This document shows positions 47,927 to 59,782 of a stretch of 64,000 bases of DNA, in pieces. Both the position numbers and the translations under genes were made by a program. Each line of letters starts with the position of its first letter. The stretch's first letter is position 1. Where the stretch lies: positions 5,773,501 to 5,837,500 of the forward strand of contig OZ023187.1 of the NCBI GenBank assembly GCA_963995505.1, written 5' to 3'. This DNA is from Hypericum androsaemum. Its lineage: Eukaryota > Streptophyta > Magnoliopsida > Malpighiales > Hypericaceae. Under the pieces are notes generated by a model. That model ran no database searches and was not told where the DNA came from. It saw only the letters and a list, made by a program, of their open reading frames with translations.

Positions 47927-50847
47927 TCATGATCTGCACGAAGGTAAAGTAATTCCTCCACAGCACGCGGCAATAATTATGTAGAGCAGGACGACAATCA
48001 GGCATGTCAATAGAGCCCTGTCAGATGAATTCAACTTCAATCGTGGAGTAAAATTGATAAGATGTAGCATTGACAAAAATGGAAAAAGTAGTATCACTTG
48101 ACATGAATCGTAACTAGTACATAGGCAGTAATCTGGAAAAGACACTTTCAGGTGGCAGTGTCGACAAGACAGCTGCTGATTTGGAGCGCGATTTTAACCT
48201 ACATTCTGGTTTGGAGTGCCGTTCTCCGATAAAAGGGTGAAGAAACTGGCATTTCCCACAATGCGGACTTGTGAGGCCTTTGCCGCCTCCTCAAATGTAA
48301 AGTTTGTTCACACGCATAAGCTAGCTCTTACTCTATTTCTGAAGAGAGAGCTAGTTCTTACTCTGAAAGGGCTCATCATCATGAACTTGGTTTTTATGGA
48401 GGTGACCAACTAATTAAAATTGCATTGATGAATGAATTCTGAATTTTCAAGGTATAACTAAAACTTCCAGTGTCATACTAGTTTGTATTGGTTATTTTGA
48501 GACACCAATCTTTCCAACTGACAATTAAAGCCTTGACCAATCACAAAGCTGCCACTCGTGTATAAAATCAATTGCTCATCGTGACCTCAGAGCAAGCACA
48601 ATATCATACTTGAGATGGTAAATATATAATTGCATGATGTTGAGAACCCCCAAATAGGGATACAGAAGGGCACTGGGCAAGATGGTCAGTCTTAAGTGGG
48701 ATTCTACTATTAAATTCTTAATGCATTAAAAAGAAAAAAGTACAGATACTTACAAAAGCTTTGCATTTTTCATCCAAATAGCTCTATGGAGGCGCCTAGA
48801 CTGTTTCCTGAAATGAAATGTGCTGTCTTGCATTGTTGCAGTTTTGTCAACGAGAAGCTCAATTCTATCGCCTCTCTCCAATATTTTTTCAATGTTTTCC
48901 ACCATGATTGTGCGGATCTATATCAAATTGAAGTGCATGTTAAACCATATGAAACAAATGATCTTTCATTAAGTTTGGAACGGGAAAATAGAAAGAAAAA
49001 AAACCTGACAGTATTACCACATAGCAGAAACTTATTGCTCAAAGAAATAACATATCTAATGTGAGGCTGAAAAGGTCAATTAAAGCCATGAAGGGAATGC
49101 AAGCATTAACAAAAGACTAACATAAACAAGAGGACTTAAAAATCAATAAAATCCAGGGCATTTTAGAGTAATATAACTTTGGGTCATGAAGAGAGCGGAA
49201 AGAGAAAACAGGGGGATGCTAAGCACGATAAAGGAGACAGTTACCTCACCAACTTCACCTCTCACACGGTTGAGAGTATCAGCACTAGGGTTACTAGAGA
49301 AGAATTCCATTTGCTGATGTAAAACCCTCGAAAAATCATCATTCATTGCATAGGCTGGTGCATAGCTGGCCACTCTGCCATAATTTTTCATAAACCTCAT
49401 TTCTATGTCCTCCAAATACGAAAATGGAATTCTTCCTGGATCAAGAAACAAGTGTAAACATAAATGGGACTATCTCCCTAGAGATGATTCCTAAAGCAAT
49501 TTACAACCAAGTTCAATTGACGACACAGCTACTAACAGAGTGATCGCAGAATCTGAAGAACCAATCACAAGCACCAACAACATCTAAGCCAAAAAAAAAC
49601 TCGAATTGCATTCTTCTGATTGGAGGTGCAATACATTTCTAGATATATTAATCAGTTACAAGAAGCTACAAACCTAAAAGACACGGGGAATTTGGAAGCA
49701 ATGCATGCATGCATGCCACTTAGACACTCCCGAAGACACATTTATCCTCTTCCTCCTCTCTATTCCTTACTTACACCCCACTTCCTCCAAATACCAACGA
49801 GTTAGTGTCAGCAATCCAGTCTTGATGGTATTGAACAACCCACCACAGTTTCTCACGCAAAATCACAAGAGAGAAAAGGCATAACAATAGCCTAGGATAA
49901 CCAAGCCACAGGCATCAGGACTACACGGAAGAGTTAGAGAAGTTCAGCAGTGCTCCTCATGAAAGCAACCAAAAAGTAGATGTGATGTTAGTACACAGTT
50001 CAGCCAGCCAATTTTACTACAAAGAGACTCTAGGACTACGTTAAGACGAGCTGATTGACGATGGCTGTGACATTGAGCACGGTGCATGTCGTTTTCTCAA
50101 ACAATAAAACCCAAAAACTCATACCCCAACCCCATCCAGTTCCAACTCCAAATCACTCACAAGCAAAGCCACGGCCAGCCTCCTTCATTGGTAACCAGAT
50201 CTTGATCCAAAAACACTCATCCTCAAATGCATAGAAAAGAAGTCAATCCAGACAAAACCTGCTCAAACCCCTCACCCAAAAAGCACCTACCTAGCTCCCT
50301 CAGCTCGTGAAACACACAAGATCAGTCCCAAATCTTCTCCCTTTCTATTAATGATCCTCCTTCCCCACTCCACGGTATCAATCAGAACCCAGAACCCGAA
50401 ACCCGCACCCCCACTCGAAAAAAGCTGAAAAATTTCGGTAAATCAGAGCTATGCCACCCTTCGCATCCTAACCGCCTCGAATTCTAGATTAGTCGGGCCA
50501 GTAGTAGTCCGAATATCAAACAGTTTAAATATAAATAAAAAAAACCGAAAAGTTTGGGAAAAAAAGAGAGAACAGAGAGAAAAACAAGTAAGAGGAGGAG
50601 GGGGTGGGGGATAGGAAGAAACCCAACTGCCGAAGGTGTCGTTGGCCATACAGAGGAAGGAGATGCCGTGGGATCGCAGGACGTGGAAGATGTAGCGGTC
50701 CTGGGAGAAGCAGAAGCGGGAATCCGCGGCGTCCGGCGGGAGATTCTCGAGGATCCGGCGTGCCACCGCCCCCGTGTTCCCCGTCACCGCGCTGAACTCC
50801 GCCAGCACCACCGTCCCCCGCGCCACCACCGCGTACAGGATCGCCAT
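47927..50847 (-). CDS. VAMP714: R-SNARE VAMP714 (longin family)
   Basis: Four exons on the minus strand join in phase: 50847-50628, 49435-49245, 48917-48754 and 48017-47927, giving 221 residues, exactly the usual length. Residues 1 to about 115 form the longin domain (MAILYAVVARGTVVLAEFSA, FCFSQDRYIFHVLRS, MANDTFGRRIPFSYLEDIEM). The SNARE motif spans about 130-190, with ENIEKILERGDRIELLVDKT giving the zero-layer Arg at about 152. A single membrane anchor (LLTCLIVVLLYIIIAACCGG) ends in ITLPSCRS. This is the VAMP71-type R-SNARE, most like VAMP714, acting in vesicle fusion on the endomembrane and vacuolar route. The second in-frame upstream ATG at 50922 is not conserved; MAILYAVVARG is the family start. 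Confidence 0.96.
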
Positions 50848-51131
50848 CTCTCTCCCAAAGGAAAAGACGGTTGTCCGCTCTCTTTCTTGCCCCCGTGTCT
50901 TTCGTTGGAGTAACGGTGTCACCGGCTAGTCCACGTTAGCTGCGGCCTTTATTGGTTTATTAGCTGTTTGTCTTTTCGGTATTGCGAATGCCGACTAATT
51001 GAATTTCGATGCAATGATATTTGAAATACGTTAAAGTTCTAGAATTTCCAAATCGAACCAAAAATTTTAATAGTTTCTTTAGAAAGGTTCAAAAATAGGA
51101 AATATAATTCTTTTTTAGAGTTTTAAAAAAT
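50848..51131. other. VAMP714 upstream region
   Basis: Probable promoter and 5' UTR of the minus-strand VAMP gene. No further element is identified. Confidence 0.35.
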
Positions 51132-51848
51132 TTAGTCTGTTTGGAATCAAATATTTTCGAAAATGAATTTTTATTTTGTTTAAAAGTCCAGATTTAAAAT
51201 TTCTTTAAAATTAGGTCGGATTTGTAGGAGACTAAACCAGACTAGATAGTAAAATATCTATTATAACCTTTGAAGGAAACTTTTCTATCTCACCTGGGAT
51301 TGTTAGGAAGGTGTTTATGTAATATTTCGAATTAATTCCAAAATTTAACTTATGGTTCCAAACAAGAAAATAGGAAACAGATTCCTTTCTGTTAGGAATT
51401 CAACAACTAGAGAACACGATCGCACAAAGAACACGGAACAAGAGAATTACGTGGTTCGGCCTAGTGCCTACGTCCACGGTGAGAAAGGAGAAATTTTATT
51501 GATGAATTCATAACAATTGGTATCAAGAGCTTGGGGTGAAAGATGTCGAATCACAGCGCGAAGTTTGCTCTTGTGAAGTTCGATGGTTCATTGAATTTCG
51601 GGTTATGGCAAAGGCGTGTCAGGGATCTCCTCATGCAGCAAGGGATGGCTTTGTGACTCGGAAACTCATCAATAAAATTTCTCCTTTCTCACCGTGGACG
51701 TAGCCACTAGGCCGAACCACGTAATTCTCTTGTTCCATGTTCTTTGTGCGATCTTGTTCTCTAGTTGCTGAATTCCTAACACTTTCCATTACCATTAGGA
51801 ATTGAAAATGGAATTCCTTTCCTGTCGAAATTGGTTCCAAACAGACTG
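51132..51848. mobile_element. Probable TIR element hosting a nested insertion
   Basis: AGTCTGTTTGGAATCAAA near 51133 and the reverse complement of TTGGTTCCAAACAGACT near 51832 form an inverted pair, so an older MITE-like element probably surrounds the LTR-type insertion at 51390-51781. Its TSD was not found. Confidence 0.45.
51390..51781. mobile_element. Palindromic retroelement: two LTRs in inverted orientation, 5-bp TSD
   Basis: 51390-51511 is a short LTR (TGTTAGGAATTC to TTCATAACA, about 122 bp). It is followed by TTGGTATCAAGAGCTT, a variant initiator-Met primer-binding site, and then a gag start (MSNHSAKFALVKFDGSLNFG) ending in a stop at about 51656. From about 51659 to 51781 the same LTR returns in the opposite orientation, complete at its TGTTAGG end but lacking about ten bases at the other. 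Both outer ends are therefore U3-type TGTTAGGAATTC termini. The whole unit is bounded by CTTTC at 51385-51389 and 51782-51786, a perfect 5-bp TSD. The gag-like part is copia-type. Such a unit would form a long hairpin RNA if transcribed. Confidence 0.88.
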
Positions 51849-51849
51849 T

Positions 51850-52842
51850 AAGGGAATGAGTTATGAATTTTTGTTACTCATAAATTTTCTCCCACTCTTA
51901 CATTAAGGAATATGGGATTTTTCAAGACGCTCCCGTCAAACGAGATCCATTGGGTAGAAGATTACACGAACTTTGACTTCACCAACGTGTGAGAAATGAA
52001 GTCGTACAATGGGTGTGGGATCAACTAGCTCTAATACCATATTAAAATTTACAAATCGTTCACAATGACTCAAACTTCATATCTATTTAAATTAGAACTA
52101 TCAAATGATATAATTTTTTGATCCAGATTATTTATTTTGCCACCTAATATCCGGATAAATGATATAAAAAATTTCAAATGTTGCATACTTTTGGGTTATG
52201 TTTGGTTAAATAATAAAATATTTAAAATTATATGAATTACTATATCTTAAAAAATTGAACAAGATTTGTAATGAAATCATAATAAACAAATAATGAGCGA
52301 CGATTTTATTTTGAATATTTAGAAATTAATTTGTATACATATAAATTCTAAATTCATTTACATTAAACTTGAAGTCTGATACGATCTACTCCCGTTCACT
52401 TTCTCAAAATAAGAGTTTAGAAATTGGTTCAATTCAATAGCGAATAGCTAAAAGATAATAGATATTAAGTAGTAAATGGACCGAGGTTTAAAATTTATAT
52501 CCGGTTCGAATCTTACATTTTCGACGTGGCTTCAACTTAACACAAAAAAAGTTAGCACCTGTAATACCCTTTATGTTACTGTCCGAAAGCAACTTGCAGA
52601 ACAGGAACTTTTCTCCATGAGTACAAGATATTGGCCATTGTCCAAAAGAGATGGCAAACACCTTGGACGGACATGTTGTGTTTTATGCTAATCTAGTCCA
52701 ACAATCTGCTGGTATGTTGAGAAGGAGACTTGCCCTCGACTTCAGTCGGAACAGCCGATTGAGGCAAGAGCAAATTAGAACTTATTGCACATGCTGCACT
52801 ATTCCTTTGTGGGCTTTTGGTTGACAACTTGTTCTGACAAAA
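51850..52842. other. AT-rich intergenic DNA
   Basis: No gene is recognised. A short ORF at 52476-52691 has no recognisable motif and is treated as chance. Confidence 0.4.
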
Positions 52843-53077
52843 CTAAGCAGGAACCGAGGCTGCCGCCTCCTCTTCAATGTAAAACGGAATCGGTTTGGTT
52901 GGGGCTGGCAGTCGGCCGATGCTGTTAACCTTGTCTTTCAGTTTTGGTGGAGGCCTAGCCGGTCTTGGAAGCAGCCTGCCCTTCTTCTCAAACCAATCTG
53001 GCTTCAGTACCCAACTCATTGTAATGAACTCGTCTAACAGTACCACCGGCAGCTTCAACTGCTGTCACTCTTGAGAC
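52843..53077 (-). pseudogene. Mitochondrial ribosomal protein uL15 pseudogene, 3' exon
   Basis: After a splice acceptor (TTGCAG ending at 53078) the minus strand reads VSRVTAVEAAGGTVRRVHYN and ELG. It then changes frame and continues LKPDWFEKKGRLLPRPARPP, PKLKDKVNSIGRLPAPTKPI and PFYIEEEAAASVPA. These are the last segments of plant mitochondrial uL15. Between ELG and LKPDW about 10-11 bases (the FRAL-type residues) are missing, which breaks the frame. The 5' parts of the gene lie at 59634-59782 and 61095-61392. A middle exon that should link them was not found by eye. Confidence 0.82.
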
Positions 53078-53719
53078 CTGCAAAGTCCCTTCTGTTAAGA
53101 ACAGGAGCTCGTACTAAACATAGGGGGCTGAGTATTAGGGACCTGTCCATATTAGCGAATTACATGATTTGCACAATTTGTTGAAAAAAGGAAACAGTAT
53201 TATTTTGACCAACTTCCTGACTGCAACTGCCCCATGAATTTTTCAAAATGGGTAGGAAACAATTCCAGCAGGGTTAGAATCTCACTTCCCATGAAAATGA
53301 GTGGAGCATAAATAGTTAAAGAGATGAGTAAATCCACCACTGGTCACATCCAAATTGGCAGAAATGCAGAATCCTGAAAATGAGATTTTAGATTCCAACT
53401 TATTTTCGTTCAAACATAAGAAATTGGCCATGAATTAAAGAACCATTCTAAAGGTTCCAAGTTTTATGAGTTTTCAGAAGAAGCTGTAAACGTTTGGATC
53501 TTTGGTAACTTGCCTCCCCAATATCAAAAGCAACACTAAGGTAATTTGAAGAATCAGATTGTTAATCTCAATAAGAAACAGGACGCCTACTTGGTTAACC
53601 TGAATCATCACAAACGGCTAGAAAGGTAGCTATTAGGGTGTTACCAAGGCTGGCGGTTGCAACCCCGCAAGAGGGGATTCTACGCTAAGTAGGATGCAAC
53701 TTTTTTCAGATTTATATAT
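53078..53719. other. Former intron of the uL15 pseudogene
   Basis: Non-coding AT-rich DNA between the 3' exon and the copia insertion. The expected uL15 middle segment (GLGKI-type motif) was looked for and not seen. Confidence 0.5.
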
Positions 53720-54114
53720 TATTAAGCCCATTCTCCTCTCCACCCGAAGGCCCAAACTCATCCAATGGGCTTCGGGAACCGACGTTGACGCATAGTAACA
53801 CAAATGAAGATGTGGCAGTCCCCACCACAACAACAAATTTACGTATTGGAGACATCTGGGTCCCACAACTTCATCACAAGGACGATGTCTCTGGAAATCA
53901 GTTGGCCAGCTAATTATTATGCCATATTTGATTCTTTTATTACTTTTTCTCTTTCTTCAACACATGTAAAGTTTAGTATATACAGTGACACATGTACAGA
54001 GAAAATAACAAGAGAAAATGAGAATTTTATCTTTCCTCCCAACCGTTCCTTTCCTCTCCTTCCTTGTGCTTTTTCACCATTAACATACAAAACCAAAACC
54101 TTCAAATCCTCTCA
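53720..54114 (+). repeat. 5' LTR of the second copia element
   Basis: It starts TATTAAGCCC (TG mutated to TA) and ends CTCTCA, immediately followed by the primer-binding site. It matches 58621-59015 nearly end to end. Confidence 0.93.
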
Positions 54115-54127
54115 TGGTGTCAGAGCT
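54115..54127 (+). promoter_or_regulatory. Primer-binding site (initiator tRNA-Met type)
   Basis: TGGTGTCAGAGCT follows the 5' LTR directly. It differs from the consensus TGGTATCAGAGC at one base. Confidence 0.85.
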
Positions 54128-54158
54128 TTCTCACTAGCTTCCTTCCTCTAAAAACGTC

Positions 54159-55142
54159 ATGGAGACAGAGAAGACCTCCAGTTAGACCACTGATGAGAGT
54201 AGTCCCTATTATTTCCACTCTAGCGAGATACCAACACTTGTTCTCGTTTCACCACTACTCAATGGGTCTAATTACTACTTTTGGAGCAAATCTATGCTTC
54301 TCACCCTTGGTTGCAAGAACAAGGACTAGCTCATCGATGATTCAGTTAAACCACCTCGTCGTAGTGAGACTCACTACTCTGCTTGGAAGAGATCCAACGA
54401 TATGGTGCTAAACTGGATTATTCGCTCTGTTGAACCGTTTATTGCTTAGTCGCTGCATCGATTTGAGAGTGCTGCGCATGCTTGGAGCAACCTCAAACAG
54501 AGGTTTGGCCGTGGAGATGCTATACGGATCAACAATCTTCTGGAAGAGATTCACAGCTTCCATCAAGGTGGGTTATCTGTGACTAACTATTTTACCCAGT
54601 TCCAAACCTTGTGGGACCAACTGGACGAACTCCAGCCAATACCGAGTTATGAGTGTGCAAAAAAGGAAGGAGATGAAGATCTCGATGATTCTTGTGCGAC
54701 CATTCGTGTTGTTAGAGGCTATTATGACACTAATCAGGTTATTCATTTTCTGAAAGGGCTTAATGATAACTATGATAGTATTCGATCTCAGATTCTCTTA
54801 AGTGATCCTCTGCCTTCGTTGACAAGAGCTCTCTATTTGGCTCATCAACACGAGCAGCAATATGTTGCCCTTGCTCAACCAACTCCCATGACTTATGGAG
54901 TGGTACATGGATCTTCACAAGATCCCAGTTCTTTTGCTGCCCAGGGGAACTATAAGAAGAATTGGAACTCTAATGGTAAGAAGCCTCAATGCACTTTTTG
55001 TAATCTATTTGGGCATACCGTTGATAAGTGCTACAGAAAATATGGCTTTCCACCTGGTTTTAAGTTCAGAACTCCCACTCGGGATGGTGGAAATCAGGGG
55101 AATACACGAATGGCCAACCTTGCAGCTCCTGATTCTCTGTAG
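54159..55142 (+). pseudogene. Copia gag with zinc knuckle
   Basis: Early gag (NYYFWSKSMLLTLGCKNK near 54270) is interrupted by stops near 54180, 54330 and 54450. From 54579 a clean frame encodes MTNYFTQFQTLWDQLDELQP and FLKGLNDNYDSIRSQILLSD, ending with the zinc knuckle CTFCNLFGHTVDKC (CX2CX4HX4C). Gag forms the cytoplasmic particle that packages element RNA. Confidence 0.85.
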
Positions 55143-55175
55143 GGTACAACTGAGACCTCTCAGGAAATCTCTCAG

Positions 55176-58100
55176 TTGTGTTTGACTGCCGAGCAACGTT
55201 CTAGCCTACTGGCTCTCTTACAACAGTCCACACCATCTAATAACACACCCAAACACGTCCCAGGTAGTTCTAGCACTCATTCACCCCAGATTCACTCATG
55301 TGTTAATCCTCCCAGCTCAGGTAAGGTCCTCACTTCATTTATTGGTTCTTTTTCTTCTTTTTCTAACCAGACCTGGATTGTCGATAGTGGTGCAACTGAC
55401 CACATAGCTTGCTCCTTAGATTCGTTTATTGATTTCCAGCCATTACTTGATACTCACATACTCTTACCTACTGGTTCAAGAGTACAAGCCAGCCACATAG
55501 GAACTGTGCAACTTTCTGAACTCCTAATTCTCAGAAATGTGCTTCACGTGCCCACATTCACTTTCAATCTTTTGTCTATAAGCCAATTGCTGAAATCAAC
55601 ACCGTACTCGGCTAACTTCGCTTCTGATTTTTATTTTGTCCAGGATCCTACTACCCTAACGATGATTGGTAAAGCTGAGCTTGTTAAGGGACTTTATCTT
55701 CTGCATACGGGACATCAACAACCTCCTTTGTTTATCCATCCTAAGACAGTAGCAAATCTAGAGCTTATTCACAACAACCTTGCTTTATGGCATAGTAGGT
55801 TAGGACATTTATCTTCCTCTAAATTGCAGGCCATGAAACACTTAGAACCAACTATAGATTGTCAGGTACCTTCCCCGTGTGAAGTGTGTCATCTTGCCAA
55901 GCATAGACATCTTCCTTTTCAAGTTAGTAAATCAATTGCAATAAACAATTTTGAGCTTATTCATGTTGATATCTGGGGTAAATATAGTGTTTCCTCTTTT
56001 GATGGTTATTCTTATTTTTTAACAATTGTAGATGATTATAGTCGAGCTTTATAGACCTTTTTAATGACAAACAAAGCTGAAGTCCAACCTTTAATTGAGC
56101 AATTCTGCATTATGGTAGAAAGATAATTTTCTTGCAAAGTTAAAACCATATGCAGTGATTAAGGAAAAGAATTTTACATGACTGATTTCTTTGCTAGGAC
56201 TGGCATTCATCATGAGCTTTCTTGTGTGCAAACTCCCCAACAAAATGGGCGAGTAGAAAGGAAACATCAGCATATTCTCAAGCACATTTCATACAAGCAC
56301 ATTTACCTCTAGTTTTCTGGAGTGATTGCATTCTTTATGCTACGTATTTGATCAATCGAGTGCTATCATCAGTTTTAAACAACAAAACTCCTTTTGAAAT
56401 CTTGCATAACCAGCTGCCTAAGTTGAAGCATATTAAGGTCTTCGGTTGCCTCTGTTATGCTTCAACTTTGCCTGATGGGAGGACAAAATTTGACCCAAGA
56501 TCTGCACCTTTTTTGTTTCTTGGGATACCCTCTCACATTAAGGGCTACAAACTTTACACACAAGAAGTCATTTTTTCTAGGGATGTATTATTTTACGAAG
56601 ATGTGTTCCCCTTTCAAAATCAGCATGTATATAGCCAGACCATATTCCAACCATATTTACCTACAGACCTGGTCCTTCCTTCAGCCTCACCTCTCACTGA
56701 CCCGCCTACAGAGTCTTCTGGTCCGCCTACAGACCTTACCAGCTCATCTGTACCTGATTTAGTTGCATCACCAGAATGATCTTCTTCCCCCTAGATAATC
56801 TAGTTCTCCCACTATTGATCCACCTTAGGTTGTTGATGCTCCAGTTAGAAGGTCCCAGAGGACTCGAGTCCCTCCAATTCGTTTAATAGATTACATATGT
56901 AACTCAGCTTTCCATACCAATTCATCATCAGGGCATGTCAACATTTCTTTCCCTCTCACTTCTTACTTTTTTCTTGCTCATTTTTCTCCTAATCATAGAG
57001 CTTTCTCTTTAAGTTTGCTTTCTACTTTAGAACCCAAGACATATCTAGAGGCCATTAAGCTTGACTGTTGGACTGAGGCCATGTCAACTGAACTCGATGC
57101 TTTGCAATCAAACCATACTCGGGATCTAGTACCTTTACCTGTAGGGAAGAAGGCAGTTAAATGTAAGTGGGTATTTAAAGTCAAACACAATGGAAATGAG
57201 AGCATTGAGAGGCACAAAGCCAGGCTGGTGGCCAAGGGCTACAAGCAAGAACTTGGCATTGATTTTTTGGATACTTTTTCTCCAGTTGCCAAGTTAACTA
57301 CTGTCCGCCTTCTCCTTGCTTTAGCTGTGCAGAATCATTGGCATATACATCAATTAGATATTAATAATGCCTTTCTAAATGGTGATTTATTTGAGGAAGT
57401 TTACATGGAGCCTCCTCTTGGCCTTCCCATGACAATAGATCAACGAGGGATGGTTTGTCATCTTTGAAAATCTCTTTATGGCTTGAAGCAAGCCAGTTGT
57501 CAGTGGTTCACGAAATTGACATCTCTCCTACTCATTTTTGGATTCTCTCAATCACAGTCTGATCATTCCTTCTTCACCAAGGGAACGGGTCAGAAATTTA
57601 CTGTTTTATTAGTCTATGTTGATGATATTGTTCTCGCAGGAGCTGATATCTCTGCTATTGATGCTGTCAAGTTGTTTCTTCACCAAAATCTAAAACTTAA
57701 AGATTTGGGACATCTCAAGTATCTTCTTGGATTGGAGATTGCTCGGAAAACCACTGGCCTTCATGTTTGCCAATGCAAGTACACTCTTGAGTTACTTCGT
57801 GATTCAGGTTTCTTGGGATGTAAACCAGTATCCACTCCTGCAGAGCTCAATCTGAAACTTGAAGCTGATTCTGGTGTTCCTTTGGATGACTCGCCTGATC
57901 TTGCAGACGATGAGGATTATGAATTGGATGCCTCTGAGGTTGTTACATCTTCTACTTACAGACGTCTCATAGGGCGACTTATCTACCTCACCAATACTCG
58001 GCCAGACATTACCTATGTTGTTCAACAACTCAGCCAATTTCTCTCTTGTCCCACTAATCTACACCTCAAGGTTGCATATCGGATTCTTAAATACGTGAAG

Positions 58101-58613
58101 GGATGTCCAGGAGCAGGTATTTACTATCCTACCGATTCCACTTCTCATCTTAAGGCTATTGTGATAGTGATTGGGCTAGTTGTTCTGACTCTCGAAGATC
58201 ACTCACTGGCTTTTCCATTTTTTTGGGCAACTCACTCATTTCCTGGCGAACTAAGAAGCATCTTACAGCCTCTCGTTCATCCTCTGAAGCTGAGTATCGC
58301 GCAATGGCCGATACCACTTGTGAACTTTAATGGTTACACTTCTTGCTTGATGATCTTCATGTGCCTCACCTTACTCCGGCTTTATTATTCTGTGATAGTC
58401 AAAGTGCCATTTACATCGCGGAGAATCCGGTCTTCCATGAGTGCACTAAGCACATCGAGATCGATTGCCACATCGTCCGAAAAAAAGTGTAGCTCAGAGT
58501 TCTCAAACTCTTTCATGTTGATACACTGGGGCAATTGGCTGATGTCTTTACTAAAGCACTCAGCTCTTCTCGGCACAGCAAGCTTATTCTCAAGCTTGGA
58601 ATGTGGCTTGTGA
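55176..58613 (+). pseudogene. Copia pol (protease, integrase, RT, RNase H)
   Basis: The protease active site is IVDSGATDH (about 55385). The pre-integrase domain has LWHSRLGHLSSSKL and CEVCHLAKHRHLPF. The integrase begins HVDIWGKYSVSSFDGYSYFL and stops after DDYSRAL at 56052. It resumes with [20 protein letters not shown] and [20 protein letters not shown] (56330-56510). RT starts [20 protein letters not shown] and [12 protein letters not shown], includes [20 protein letters not shown], and stops at 57467. It resumes with the catalytic YVDDIVLAG motif (about 57618). RNase H begins near 58140 but is frameshifted. At least four interruptions make it non-functional. Confidence 0.9.
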
Positions 58614-58620
58614 GGGGGGG

Positions 58621-59015
58621 TGTTAAACCCGTTCTCCTCTCCACCCGAAGGCCCAAACTCATCCAATGGTCTTCGGGAACCAACGCTGGCGCATGGTAAC
58701 ACAAATGAAGATGTGGCGGTCCCCACCACAATAGCAAATTTATGTATTGGAGACATCTGGGTCCCACAACTTCATCACAAGGACGATGCCTCTGGAAATC
58801 AGTTGGCCAGCTGATTATTATGCTAGATTCGATTCTTTTATTCCTTTTTCTCTTTCTTCAACACATGTAAAGTTTAGTATATAAAGTGACACATGTACAG
58901 AGAAAACAATAAGAAAAAATGAGGATTTTATCTTTCCTCCCAACCGTTCCTTTCCTCTCCTTCCTTGTACTTTTTTACTATTAACGTACAAAACCAAAAT
59001 CTTCAAATCCTGTCA
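58621..59015 (+). repeat. 3' LTR of the second copia element
   Basis: It starts TGTTAAACCC and ends CCTGTCA. It is preceded by a G-rich polypurine tract (58609-58620) and followed by the TATAT duplication. Confidence 0.93.
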
Positions 59016-59020
59016 TATAT

Positions 59021-59633
59021 AGGGGCCCACCCCTCCATTTCAATAAAAAAACCATTTATAAGTTTTGCAATCTTCCCTGGTCCACATGGCTGCAAGAGGG
59101 TCAAAGAAAGAGTTTCAACATAAAAGTCTTCATCTGATATAAAACAAGCGGTTTGTTCAAATTATAATTAGGAGACTAATACTAATACTATCCTATTCCA
59201 AGAAATCATACTTCACGAAGACATGTAACGAAGCCAAAGGCTAAGATACTTATCAGATGAGTATAGCAGAATTCGAAAATTTGCAGATTTATCGGGGTTC
59301 CTCTAACAAAAGGCTTGAGAAAGAACAAGTCCAACCAAGGATCAATATTGAAAGACGACTCCATTAATTGGGAGATGACCAGTCTAAGAGGAGAAGATTG
59401 AGATCAATACTTCCATAAGAAACCGAGAAGGCTATAACTTCATTCAATAAGAAATATCTAATAAGAGTCCCATTCTTTTCCAACATTTCGAGCACAGACA
59501 AGGAAACTGCAAACACAAATTATAAGCATTCAAATTCAGGAGACTTCAGCAACAACAATAAACGAATCCAAACCCAAATCACCAACCAACAAAAAATCTG
59601 AACCATATTCGAAGCGAAACAAGACAACCGGAC
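59021..59633. other. Former intron of the uL15 pseudogene, 5' side
   Basis: Non-coding AT-rich DNA between the copia element and the upstream uL15 exon. No exon is recognised. Confidence 0.45.
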
Positions 59634-59782
59634 CTGGAAAGTGTGGCTGAATGGGTTCTTAAACCTTCTCTTGGGCAACTCCTCCTCATCAAAGTCTGCC
59701 CGCCTTTGAACCCGAACTTGTAGGTCCCTCTAGCCTTCTGCCCCTTGTACCCCTGCCCTGCGGTCTTCCCCTTCCCGGACCC
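59634..59782 (-). pseudogene. Mitochondrial uL15 pseudogene, internal exon part
   Basis: The minus strand reads GSGKGKTAGQGYKGQKARGT, YKFGFKGGQT and then, in a second frame, LPKRRFKNPFSHTFQ, ending at a GT donor (59633). These are the glycine-rich signature residues of uL15. The frame changes near 59675 (two bases extra, or one lost). Its upstream neighbour residues (KTRKGHGI) are on the other side of a 1.3-kb solo LTR. In a live gene this protein sits in the large subunit of the mitochondrial ribosome. Confidence 0.85.

Larger units (their letters stand above)
53720..59015 (+). mobile_element. Ty1/copia retrotransposon, near full length, decayed ORFs
   Basis: LTRs of 395 bp (53720-54114 and 58621-59015) are highly similar. 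The flanks are TATAT at 53715-53719 and 59016-59020, a perfect 5-bp TSD. The primer-binding site TGGTGTCAGAGC starts at 54115, and a polypurine tract (GTGAGGGGGGG) ends at 58620. The protein order is gag, protease, integrase, RT, RNase H, the copia order. Several stops and frameshifts make this copy inactive. It is inserted in the intron of the uL15 pseudogene, in the opposite orientation. Confidence 0.95.

Noticed and set aside
52476..52691. 71-codon ORF
   Set aside because: No motif, no splice or start context, and AT-rich surroundings.
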